Origin: an uncultured Lachnospira sp.
GTDB taxonomy: Bacteria > Bacillota > Clostridia > Lachnospirales > Lachnospiraceae
Length of the DNA: 64,000 bases
NCBI GenBank assembly: GCA_910585095.1
Contig: CAJUBU010000003.1
Coordinates: 46,476 to 110,475, forward strand
Direction of reading: 5' to 3'
The notes under the pieces are model-generated. The model was not told where the DNA came from. It searched no databases and worked only from the letters and a program-made list of their open reading frames with translations. This document shows positions 16,244-24,281 of this stretch, piece after piece. The first letter of the stretch is position 1, and each line of letters opens with the position of its first letter. The translations under genes and the position numbers were made by a program.

Positions 16244-17404
16244 TTAATAAAAACAATGATTTCCAATGATTGTATAACTTGAATATGCTTCAAGATTTGC
16301 AACTTGCAATGCTCTAAAATACGTATAATTTCCAATATTATTCTCACCAGATAAAGCTGCCATAGCCGCCTTTAAACAGTCTGAAGTTCTTGGTCCTGCT
16401 GATAATCTCGCCTGAAACGTTGAACTTGGTCCTCCATTTCCATCAGAAACACCTGAAAATTGATTTCTTGCATAAATAACATCCGTTATTGAATTTCCAT
16501 ATTGACTGCTTCTCACTCTATTTAAAACAACATTGGCAACGGCTAATTTTCCTTCATAACTTTCCCAGCCTGATTCCCAGTCAATAACGCAGGCAAGTAA
16601 CCATACTTCATCATCCGATGCAGTCATTGTTGGATTATATGTTACCTCTATATTCGTCATAGCTGCTTGTATTCTTGATTGTTTTGCTTCTTCCTCAGCT
16701 ATCCTTTGTGCTTCTTCTTCTGCAATTCTTTCTTCTTCCTCTTTAGCCTCTATTTCTTCGTTGGTCATGCCTAATTCCATGCCATAATCAATTGACACAT
16801 GTTCTGTGTTAATATAAGCCACATCACTATCCACTGCTACAGATATATACTCGCCACATTTTGAGAGTGCTGTAAATTCCTCTCCATTCTCTGCTGTGGC
16901 ATATGATATAACCCCATTTGGAGCAATATACATATCTGCTGTATCAGCAGTAACAACAGCCTTTACTTCATCAGAAGTGCTAACTGCCCTTGCTTCCTCG
17001 TCAAAACACAAATTTGCTGAGTTTACATATCCTGCAAGTTCTCCTGATGATATTTTTGTCCATTCATCATTGACCTCAACAACTGTGCCTATACTATTTT
17101 GATACATACGCCCAAGAGTTTGTGACTCCTTATCTGGACTTTCATAAACTTCACAATAGTCCTCTGCAATGGCAACTGCCATACCTGCATATATATCTTT
17201 TACTTCTGCTTGATAACCTGAGGCAACTATGTCTGATACATTAACTGTATAAGATGCTTCTTTCACATCGCTTTGAGCTTGTGTACATTCTTTTTGTTGC
17301 TCATAGGTAGGTTTAGCGGAAACTACACTCGGAACGACTGGCATAAGCACTGCCACCATAGCTGTTCCCAGACACATTGCCACTTTGCTACTTCTAAGTT
17401 TCAT
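16244..17404 (-). CDS. Secreted SleB/CwlJ-like cell wall hydrolase with SH3 region
   Basis: About 386 residues. Signal peptide at the N-terminus (MKLRSSKVAMCLGTAMVAVL ending VVSA), then two SH3-like stretches (residues 60-205), a charged coiled coil (EEIEAKEEEERIAEEEAQRI) and a C-terminal Hydrolase_2 domain (WESYEGKLAVANVVLNRVRS, NQFSGVSDG, CLKAAMAALSGENN). Such enzymes cleave peptidoglycan, in some species cortex during germination. ATG 17404 has GGAAGG upstream; the frame could extend to 17455 but that segment has no secretion logic. Single gene with its own terminator. Confidence 0.88.
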   Translation of the reverse strand: MKLRSSKVAMCLGTAMVAVLMPVVPSVVSAKPTYEQQKECTQAQSDVKEASYTVNVSDIVASGYQAEVKDIYAGMAVAIAEDYCEVYESPDKESQTLGRMYQNSIGTVVEVNDEWTKISSGELAGYVNSANLCFDEEARAVSTSDEVKAVVTADTADMYIAPNGVISYATAENGEEFTALSKCGEYISVAVDSDVAYINTEHVSIDYGMELGMTNEEIEAKEEEERIAEEEAQRIAEEEAKQSRIQAAMTNIEVTYNPTMTASDDEVWLLACVIDWESGWESYEGKLAVANVVLNRVRSSQYGNSITDVIYARNQFSGVSDGNGGPSSTFQARLSAGPRTSDCLKAAMAALSGENNIGNYTYFRALQVANLEAYSSYTIIGNHCFY

Positions 17405-17629
17405 ACTTGAATCCCTTCCGCCGCATCTGCGACTTTCATTTGTAACATATGTCATAATAATTTCTTAATTGTTACAAAATTGTTACGCTTTGTTACGAAA
17501 GTATTGTAGCAAAGTTAAGCAATTTTGTCAAATATGTTACAAGCCGCTCTATTACTGGGCTAAAGGAATTGTATAAAAAATAGTACATTGGCATTTTTAA
17601 TAAAACAGCATTATTTTTTATTATAATCT

Positions 17630-17887
17630 TTATAAATTACTTTTTAAAAATGTCTCTAATTTTTCAACAGCTATATCTTCATCCGCTCCCTCAACAGTTA
17701 CCGTAATTTCCTGTCCTTGTTTAACAGCAAGCCCCATAACACCAAAAATCTTTTTTGCACTGACTGTTTTGTCATCTTTTGTAATGTTTACATCAGACTG
17801 ACATTCTTTGGCTACTTTGACAAACTCTCCTGCTGGTCTTGCATGAATCCCCTCTGGGTCTGTGATTACATACTTAAATTCTCTCAT
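17630..17887 (-). CDS. HPr-family phosphocarrier, last gene of the fructose operon
   Basis: 85 residues. PEGIHARPAGEFV holds the phosphorylatable His15. The regulatory Ser46 of Gram-positive HPr (AKSIMGVM) is replaced by Lys here (AKKIFGVMG), so HPr kinase could not modify it; it would act only in phosphotransfer, presumably towards FruA. AGGATTAAA precedes the ATG. It follows fruA by 84 bp. A separate canonical HPr probably exists elsewhere in the genome. Cytoplasmic. Confidence 0.92.
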   Translation of the reverse strand: MREFKYVITDPEGIHARPAGEFVKVAKECQSDVNITKDDKTVSAKKIFGVMGLAVKQGQEITVTVEGADEDIAVEKLETFLKSNL

Positions 17888-17971
17888 TTTAATCCTCCAT
17901 TCCTATATTGCTTTAAACCAAAATATAATTTGAACAAGCAACATATATATAATATAAAATTTTTTAATTGG

Positions 17972-19954
17972 TTACTCTTTAATTGGTTTCTTTAAAAGTG
18001 CAAGCATAAACATTGTCACAACAGAGCCAACTGCAAGTGCTAAAAGGTACATAGCCCAATTCCCTACAACTGCAAATACAAATATACCTCCATGCGGCGC
18101 CATCAACGTGCAGTTAAACAACATTGAAAGCGCACCTGCAATTGCTGCGCCAAGTGCTGTTGCTGGGATAACATGCACAGGGTCGGCCGCTGCAAAAGGA
18201 ATTGCTCCTTCTGTAATAAAACATAATCCCATAATATAATTGCTCAGTCCTGAATTTTTTTCTGCTTTATTAAAACGATTTTTAAAAAATGTAGTGGCAA
18301 GTGCTATTCCAATAGGAGGAACCATTCCGCCAATCATAACAGCCGCCATAATGTCATAGTTTCCATTTGCTATTGCCATTGTCCCAAATACATAAGCTGC
18401 CTTGTTAATTGGACCACCCATATCAATAGCCATCATAGCGCCAAGCACAATGCCAAGTACAATCTTTGAACTGCTGCCCATCGCATTTAAGAAATTAGCC
18501 AGCGCTGTATTGACAACACCGATAATTGGATTAAATACAAGAAGCATAAGCGTTCCCATAATCAATATGCCAAGAACAGGATATAACAACGTTGGTTTGA
18601 TACCATCCATACTCTGCGGAAGTTTTGAGAACAGCTTTTTTAATATCAGTACAATATATCCTGCGACAAATCCTGCAACAAGTGCGCCAAGAAATCCAGA
18701 TATGGTATTGCCTTTTGATCCAAATACGGTATTTTGTATAAATCCATTTAAACCGCTATAATTCATCGACTGCCCATCTACATTGACCCACTGTAAAACA
18801 ACATTGCCATTAGCTGCCATCAATCCGCCTACAAAACCTACGGCAAGTCCGGGACGGTCTGCTATACTGTATGCAATATAGCCAGCTAAAACAGGAAGCA
18901 TTAAACCAAACGCCGCCTCGCCAATTGTCTTAAAAAATGCTGCAATTGGAATATTTTTGCCAAAGTTACCTGGATTTAAACTAAAATCATCAAGCAAAAA
19001 TGCAATAGCTATCAGTATACCGCCGCCTATAACAAATGGAAGCATATGCGATACACCGCTCATCAGGTGCTTATAAAGGGAATGTCCAATTCCTTCCTTT
19101 CCATTATCCGAAGTTTCTTGTGTATCGTTTCCTTCACAAGAATAGACAGACACATCACCTGAAATGGCACGTTTAACAAGCTGATCTGCTTTGCTGATGC
19201 CATCTGAAACTTGCACTTTAATCAATTTTTTGCCAGCAAATCGCTCCATAGGCACATTGACATCACAGGCAACAATAATACAATCTGCCGCTTTTATCTC
19301 ATCAGCGCTGATAACATTTTTTGCACCGCCAGAACCCCTCGTTTCCACCTTAATGGAACAATTATTTGCAATTGCCGCTTTCTCAAGTGCCTCTGCCGCC
19401 ATATAGGTATGTGCTATACCTGTCGGACATGCTGTAACTGCAAGAATCGTACACTTGGCATTGGATACCGTCGCTCCATAGGAATCAATCCCTTTGCTCT
19501 CCTCATCGGCATCATCAATAATTTTCAAAAATTCATCAACGGAATTAGCATTTCTTAAACGCTCTGAAAAATCTTCATCCATCATCATAACAGACAGCTT
19601 TCCAAGTACATCGAGATGGACATTCGCTTTCGTGTTTGGCGCCGCAATTAAAAATATAAGCGACACAGGCTCACCATCAAGAGCGTCAAAATCAACCCCA
19701 TTTTTAATAACCATCGCTGCAAGTCCCGGTTTAGATACAGCATCACATTTTGCATGCGGAATGGCTATCCCTTCTCCAATCCCTGTTGAACCTTCCTCCT
19801 CTCTTGCAAATACCCTCTTTTTATATTCCTCCTTATCCTTTATTTTGCCGCTTTTACACATTAAATCAACCATTTTGTTAATGGCATCTTGCTTTGAAGA
19901 CGCTGTTCCATTGACATCAATAGAACGTCTATCTAGTAAATCTGTAATCCTCAT
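17972..19954 (-). CDS. fruA: PTS fructose-specific EIIABC component
   Basis: About 660 residues. Domain order A-B-C: EIIA with phospho-His67 (GIAIPHAKCDAV), EIIB with phospho-Cys176 (VTACPTGIAHTYMA), and EIIC with eight or so membrane segments (HMLPFVIGGGILIAIAFLL onward). It imports fructose as fructose 1-phosphate. ATG 19954 has GGGGGTT upstream and gives the normal MRITDLLDRR start; a longer open frame to 20098 would overlap fruK and is unlikely. Between fruK and HPr in one operon. Confidence 0.95.
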   Translation of the reverse strand: MRITDLLDRRSIDVNGTASSKQDAINKMVDLMCKSGKIKDKEEYKKRVFAREEEGSTGIGEGIAIPHAKCDAVSKPGLAAMVIKNGVDFDALDGEPVSLIFLIAAPNTKANVHLDVLGKLSVMMMDEDFSERLRNANSVDEFLKIIDDADEESKGIDSYGATVSNAKCTILAVTACPTGIAHTYMAAEALEKAAIANNCSIKVETRGSGGAKNVISADEIKAADCIIVACDVNVPMERFAGKKLIKVQVSDGISKADQLVKRAISGDVSVYSCEGNDTQETSDNGKEGIGHSLYKHLMSGVSHMLPFVIGGGILIAIAFLLDDFSLNPGNFGKNIPIAAFFKTIGEAAFGLMLPVLAGYIAYSIADRPGLAVGFVGGLMAANGNVVLQWVNVDGQSMNYSGLNGFIQNTVFGSKGNTISGFLGALVAGFVAGYIVLILKKLFSKLPQSMDGIKPTLLYPVLGILIMGTLMLLVFNPIIGVVNTALANFLNAMGSSSKIVLGIVLGAMMAIDMGGPINKAAYVFGTMAIANGNYDIMAAVMIGGMVPPIGIALATTFFKNRFNKAEKNSGLSNYIMGLCFITEGAIPFAAADPVHVIPATALGAAIAGALSMLFNCTLMAPHGGIFVFAVVGNWAMYLLALAVGSVVTMFMLALLKKPIKE

Positions 19955-20021
19955 AATAACCCCCATTCTAAGGCATAGAATTTCCCCTTTTCTAAATATT
20001 TTTACACACAAATTTATAATA

Positions 20022-20933
20022 TTATAAAAGCTCAATAGAATGATATACCTGTTCAATTTCCGATTTTGTTGCAAGCACCTCTGAAAATGCACTTGCACTT
20101 CCTGCTGCTATCCCCATCTTAAAGGCATGTGCATAGTCTTGTTTTTCATGCCACCCTGCAATAAATCCAGCAACCATAGAATCACCCGCGCCGACAGAAT
20201 TTTTAACCACTCCTTTTGGTGCCTTGCTTGCAAACACTTCACCTGTCTGTGTTATCAGTACGGCTCCCTCACCAGCCATAGAAACTAAAATATTTTGTGC
20301 CCCTTTTTCTTGAAGCTTTTTTGCATAAGGAATAACATCTTCTCTTGTTTCTAATGAAACATCAAACAATTCCCCCAGCTCATGATTATTTGGCTTTATA
20401 AGAAATGGCTTATATTGCAGTACATTTACAAGAAGTTTTTTTGTTGCATCCACTACAATCATAATATTTTTATCTGCAAGCATTTTCATAATATTGCTGT
20501 AAAGTGAATCTGGCAAAGATGAAGGTATGCTTCCAGCAAGAACAAGTGTATCTCCTTCTTTTAATAAATGTAGCTTATCTAAAAGCTGTTTGACTGCTTC
20601 ACTATCAATAATAGGTCCAGCAGCATTAATTTCTGTCTCTTGAGCTGATTTGATTTTTATATTAATTCTTGAAATACCTTCTTTTAATTCAATAAAATCA
20701 CTTTTTCCGCCCAATGATTCAAAATGTCTTTTTATTTCTATCCCTGTAAATCCTGCAATAAATCCAAACGCTATATTCTCTATCTCCAAATGATTCAGTA
20801 TCATAGAGACATTCAGTCCTTTGCCACCGGGCAAAAACTGTTCAAAAGAGGCACGATTTGTCATGCCCAATTTAAGATTTTCAACACCGATTGCATAATC
20901 AATAGCAGGATTAAATGTAACTGTATAAATCAT
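20022..20933 (-). CDS. fruK: 1-phosphofructokinase
   Basis: 303 residues, PfkB/ribokinase family. MIYTVTFNPAIDYAI, the LPGGKGLNVSMIL motif and the catalytic NSVGAGDSMVAGFIAG are intact. It phosphorylates fructose 1-phosphate to fructose 1,6-bisphosphate in the cytoplasm. AGGAGGGAAAAGTC precedes ATG. Sits between fruR and fruA, completing the fructose uptake pathway. Confidence 0.95.
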   Translation of the reverse strand: MIYTVTFNPAIDYAIGVENLKLGMTNRASFEQFLPGGKGLNVSMILNHLEIENIAFGFIAGFTGIEIKRHFESLGGKSDFIELKEGISRINIKIKSAQETEINAAGPIIDSEAVKQLLDKLHLLKEGDTLVLAGSIPSSLPDSLYSNIMKMLADKNIMIVVDATKKLLVNVLQYKPFLIKPNNHELGELFDVSLETREDVIPYAKKLQEKGAQNILVSMAGEGAVLITQTGEVFASKAPKGVVKNSVGAGDSMVAGFIAGWHEKQDYAHAFKMGIAAGSASAFSEVLATKSEIEQVYHSIELL

Positions 20934-20987
20934 GACTTTTCCCTCCTTTCATTTTATAATCTATCTATCATTTATTACAAAACCAAT

Positions 20988-21746
20988 TTACTTTAATATA
21001 GATGTTGGTAAAATAATATTATTACAATCTTCATATCCTCTTATAATTTTTTCTGTTATGATAATAGCATCCTTAAAATCTGCAAATTTTACAGGACTGA
21101 TTAAATCAAATTTGGATGAATCCGCAACAATATATCGCTTTTTACAATTTAAAAATGATGTGTGTTTTACTCCTGCTTCCAATCGTTCTGGTGTTGTAAA
21201 TCCTGTTCGTTTGCTAATTCCATTTACACCCCAAAAACCAATTGTAAAATTATACACTGATAACATCTCTATAGTTTCTGCACCGACAATTGCTTCTGTT
21301 GCACTTTTAAGCTTCCCTCCGACAAGATAAACTTCACACCCCATATGTGCAAGCCTACAGGCATGATTGACAGCATTTGTCACATAAACAGCATTGGACT
21401 CTTTAATAAAATCAATAATAAATTCTGTTGTAGTCCCTGCATCGATATAAACAAAATCATCTTTTTTTATAAGACTTGCCGCATATTCTGCTATAAGTTT
21501 TTTTTCTTCCATATGAATAATACGTCGGTCTGAAATTTCATCATCACGCATTTTAAACGATGTATTATTAATGGATACCGCACCGCCATGAACTTTAATA
21601 ACCTCTCCTCTTAAATCAAGTGTTCGTATATCCCTTCTTATTGTTGACTCTGATGTTTCCAGATATTCCACAAGCTCTTGAAGTGTTGCACTCCCCTGTT
21701 CTTCCACACGCTCTTTTATCCGAGACAACCGTTCTTCCGCCAGCAT
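20988..21746 (-). CDS. fruR: DeoR-family regulator of the fructose operon
   Basis: About 252 residues. N-terminal DeoR winged HTH (MLAEERLSRIKERVEEQGSA, TSESTIRRDIRTLDLRGEVI, KVHGGAV) and a DeoR C-terminal sugar-phosphate sensor (DFVYIDAGTTTEFIIDFI, VYLVGGKLKSATEAIVG). It probably responds to fructose 1-phosphate. ATG 21746 sits 9 bases after GGAGGTG; the longer frame to 21767 starts within the ribosome binding region. First gene of fruR-fruK-fruA-HPr; 54 bp to fruK. Confidence 0.9.
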   Translation of the reverse strand: MLAEERLSRIKERVEEQGSATLQELVEYLETSESTIRRDIRTLDLRGEVIKVHGGAVSINNTSFKMRDDEISDRRIIHMEEKKLIAEYAASLIKKDDFVYIDAGTTTEFIIDFIKESNAVYVTNAVNHACRLAHMGCEVYLVGGKLKSATEAIVGAETIEMLSVYNFTIGFWGVNGISKRTGFTTPERLEAGVKHTSFLNCKKRYIVADSSKFDLISPVKFADFKDAIIITEKIIRGYEDCNNIILPTSILK

Positions 21747-21808
21747 AAATGTTCTCACCTCCTCCATCTAAAATGGATTTGTTTTGATGGTTTTATTATA
21801 TTTCAAAA

Positions 21809-21840
21809 TTCATTCAAAATCAATCATTTTCATTCAAAAT
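21809..21840. promoter_or_regulatory. Direct repeat TTCATTCAAAAT x2, likely FruR operator
   Basis: TTCATTCAAAAT occurs at 21809-21820 and again at 21829-21840, exactly 20 bp apart (two helical turns), upstream of the fruR start. DeoR-type repressors often bind direct repeats. A further TTTCAAAAT lies just before. Confidence 0.5.
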
Positions 21841-21892
21841 AAGTCACGAAATACACCCTTAATTTTTATGCAGATTGCACTAAAATAAAATT

Positions 21893-22048
21893 TAACCTCA
21901 TCAAGGAAGTCCCCACTTCAATGCTGCAAAAGCATAAGTGGTGGGGATTTGCTTGTTTCAGTGGAAGCTTATACTTCCACTGAAAAGCTACGATAGTAGC
22001 TATGAAGTTGTGAGCAAGTAGCATAGCGGATTGCAAATATCCACTTAA
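21893..22048. repeat. Dispersed repeat interrupted by a set of hairpins
   Basis: The repeat start (AACCTCATCAAG, 21893-21904) and its remainder (GAGCAAGTAGCATAGCGGAT, from 22012) are separated by about 107 bp that hold three hairpins: TCCCCACTT/AAGTGGTGGGGA (21909-21948), TTTCAGTGGAAG/CTTCCACTGAAA (21957-21986) and AGCTAC/GTAGCT (21987-22002). This looks like an insertion of a hairpin-rich module into the repeat. No gene is visible. Confidence 0.55.
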
Positions 22049-22128
22049 CTTTAAAAAACAGTCAAATTCAATCATAAAAGCTGTAAACTATTTACAGCAA
22101 TCTTTTTAAAATAATTATTTACATAAAA

Positions 22129-22231
22129 AGACTGCTGCAAAACAGAAATGTTATACTTTATATTTGGTATCGTATTTATCGAAATTGATTACAACAATAC
22201 CAAATACTATACATTCTTTTTGCAACAGTCT
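22129..22231 (-). terminator. GACTGTYGCAAAA-type terminator behind the methyltransferase
   Basis: AGACTGCTGCAAAA (22129-22142) pairs with TTTTGCAACAGTCT (22218-22231), with an inner TATATTTGGTAT/ATACCAAATA stem. On the minus strand the stem is followed by TTTTTATG, as expected of an intrinsic terminator. Confidence 0.65.
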
Positions 22232-22317
22232 ATATTATTAAACCACTTTTATTTAATCAAATATTTTACAACCTACATATTTATGTATCTGCCTGATATA
22301 TTGACTACAAGAAAAAT

Positions 22318-23121
22318 CTATCCATTATTATCTCTTTGTCTTACCGCCTCATATGTCAATACAGTACAAGCCACTGCCGCATTGAGTGACTCAACTTCTC
22401 CTTGCATAGGAATCTTGATATATTCACTTGCCGCATGAGCGACATCATGCGACAATCCATTTGCCTCATTGCCCACCAAAAATGCTGTTGGCAGTCTGTA
22501 ATCTGGCTCTGTATAACTTTTTGTACCTTCTAAGTGAGCAGCATATACATGAATGCCCTTTTCTTCCATCATCTCTATTGTTCCAATAAAATCATCTGCA
22601 TATACAAAAGGTACACGATAAATAGAACCCATTGTTGACCGTATGGTCTTTGGGTTATATATATCAACTGTATTAGCGCTTGCTATAATGCCTGAAACGC
22701 CCGCTCCCTCTGCCATTCGCATAATGGTTCCAAGATTGCCGGGGTCTTGAAGATTTTGTATACATATAATAAGCGGCTTATCATATGATGAAATTATCGT
22801 GTCCAGTTTCCAATTATTCATTGTAACGACAGCCATAATACCTTGTGGCGTCTGGGTGTCTGACATATGTACAAACACCGAATCAGACACTTCTTCAAAT
22901 AGAGCAGAATCGAATTTTATATGAAGCTTTTTGATTACTTCTTGATTATTACGCAAAAAACTTTCCGATAGATATATTTTTATAATGCGTTCGCTTGGTG
23001 TCTCCAGAACCATCTTGCTGCCTTCAACAATAAACTGCCCTGCTTTTTTCCTTGCTTTGGACTTATTTTGCAGTAATAATATATTTTTAACCTGAGAATT
23101 ACTTGTACTTGTTATCATCAT
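22318..23121 (-). CDS. SpoU/TrmH-family RNA 2'-O-methyltransferase
   Basis: 267 residues. N-terminal substrate-binding domain (NSQVKNILLLQNKSKARKKA, FIVEG) and a SPOUT knot domain with the three TrmH motifs (LQDPGNLGTIMRMAEGAGV, FLVGNEANGLS, IPMQGEVESLNAAVACTVL). It methylates a ribose in rRNA or tRNA with SAM; which nucleotide is not clear. The start overlaps the pfkA stop by one base (TAATG), indicating translational coupling in a dnaE-pfkA-methyltransferase group. Confidence 0.9.
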   Translation of the reverse strand: MMITSTSNSQVKNILLLQNKSKARKKAGQFIVEGSKMVLETPSERIIKIYLSESFLRNNQEVIKKLHIKFDSALFEEVSDSVFVHMSDTQTPQGIMAVVTMNNWKLDTIISSYDKPLIICIQNLQDPGNLGTIMRMAEGAGVSGIIASANTVDIYNPKTIRSTMGSIYRVPFVYADDFIGTIEMMEEKGIHVYAAHLEGTKSYTEPDYRLPTAFLVGNEANGLSHDVAHAASEYIKIPMQGEVESLNAAVACTVLTYEAVRQRDNNG

Positions 23122-24095
23122 TATTTAGAAAGCAATGCACTGACATTAAATTCGTACTCGCTTATATCCTTTTTCATTGAAAGTGCTTCGTCAATATCAA
23201 AATCAACAAATTTTCCATTTTTGTATGCGACAACACGATTACTTTTTCCTTCACAGAGAAGGTCAACTGCATAGGCGCCCATAACCGATGCATACATTCT
23301 GTCCTTACATGTTGGAGAACCGCCTCTTTGCATGTAACCTAATATCGTCGCTCTTGTCTCAATACCTGTGGCGGCTTCGATTCTTCTTGCCATTCCTGTT
23401 GAATGACCAATTCCTTCTGCATTAATAATCAAATGATGTTTCTTTCCTCTCTTACGCCCTTCAATAATATGATTAATAAGAACTTGCTCATCATTATCAT
23501 AACGCTCTGGAAGAAGAATATCCTCTGCTCCGTTTGCAATACCGCACCAAAGGGCAATATATCCTGCATTGCGCCCCATAACTTCAATAATACTGCATCG
23601 CTCATGTGACGTTGACGTATCACGAATCTTGTCAATGGCTTCCATAGCCGTATTGACAGCCGTATCAAATCCAATCGTATAATCCGAACAAGCAATATCC
23701 AAGTCAATCGTACCTGGAAGTCCAATGGTATTTACTCCCGCTTCCGCTAACTTTTGCGCACCTCGAAAAGAGCCATCTCCTCCAATAACAACGATGCCAT
23801 CTATACCATGTTTACGGCAAATCTCTGCACCCTTTTTTTGTCCTTCTGGTGTCATAAACTCAAGACATCGTGCAGTATAAAGTATAGTACCACCCTTTTG
23901 GATAATATCTGCAACACTTCTCTTATTCATATCAATAACTTCATCATTGATAAGTCCATTGTATCCTTTTTGGATTCCTTTTACATTTAATCCCTTATTT
24001 AATGCAGTCCTTACAACAGCTCTAATGGCTGCATTCATTCCAGGCGCATCTCCGCCGCTTGTCAATACTCCAATTGTTTTGATTTCTTTTGCCAT
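23121..24095 (-). CDS. pfkA: ATP-dependent 6-phosphofructokinase
   Basis: 324 residues. GVLTSGGDAPGMNAAIRAVV and GGDGSFRGAQKL bind ATP; PGTIDLDIACSDYTIGFDTA carries the catalytic Asp and EVMGRNAGYIAL is conserved. The Asp in TIDLD marks the ATP-dependent allosteric group A. Commits fructose 6-phosphate to glycolysis. GGAGGATTAAC precedes the ATG. Downstream of dnaE, the usual Firmicutes order. Confidence 0.96.
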   Translation of the reverse strand: MAKEIKTIGVLTSGGDAPGMNAAIRAVVRTALNKGLNVKGIQKGYNGLINDEVIDMNKRSVADIIQKGGTILYTARCLEFMTPEGQKKGAEICRKHGIDGIVVIGGDGSFRGAQKLAEAGVNTIGLPGTIDLDIACSDYTIGFDTAVNTAMEAIDKIRDTSTSHERCSIIEVMGRNAGYIALWCGIANGAEDILLPERYDNDEQVLINHIIEGRKRGKKHHLIINAEGIGHSTGMARRIEAATGIETRATILGYMQRGGSPTCKDRMYASVMGAYAVDLLCEGKSNRVVAYKNGKFVDFDIDEALSMKKDISEYEFNVSALLSK

Positions 24096-24164
24096 GTTAA
24101 TCCTCCATTACTGCTGGCTTATTACCTAGCACAATCTCAATTTCTTTCCAATTCAATGTAAAAA

Positions 24165-24240
24165 AGAGCTGCAAGCAACTTTTTCAATTATCATTTCCTA
24201 TAAAGCAAGCAAAGAATTGCAAGCAACTTTTTCAATCATC
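24165..24240. repeat. Short tandem duplication between dnaE and pfkA
   Basis: GCAAGCAACTTTTTCAAT followed by ATCATTT occurs twice, about 45 bp apart (near 24170 and 24216), differing at few positions. A local duplication in the 186-bp spacer; no function assigned. Confidence 0.55.
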
Positions 24241-24281
24241 ATTTTCCACAAGGTAAATAATAACGCAAACATTTTATTAAT

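Noticed and set aside
17972..20098. FruA starting at 20098
   Set aside because: This would overlap fruK by 77 bp and add 48 unrelated residues; MRITDLLDRR at 19954 is the normal start.
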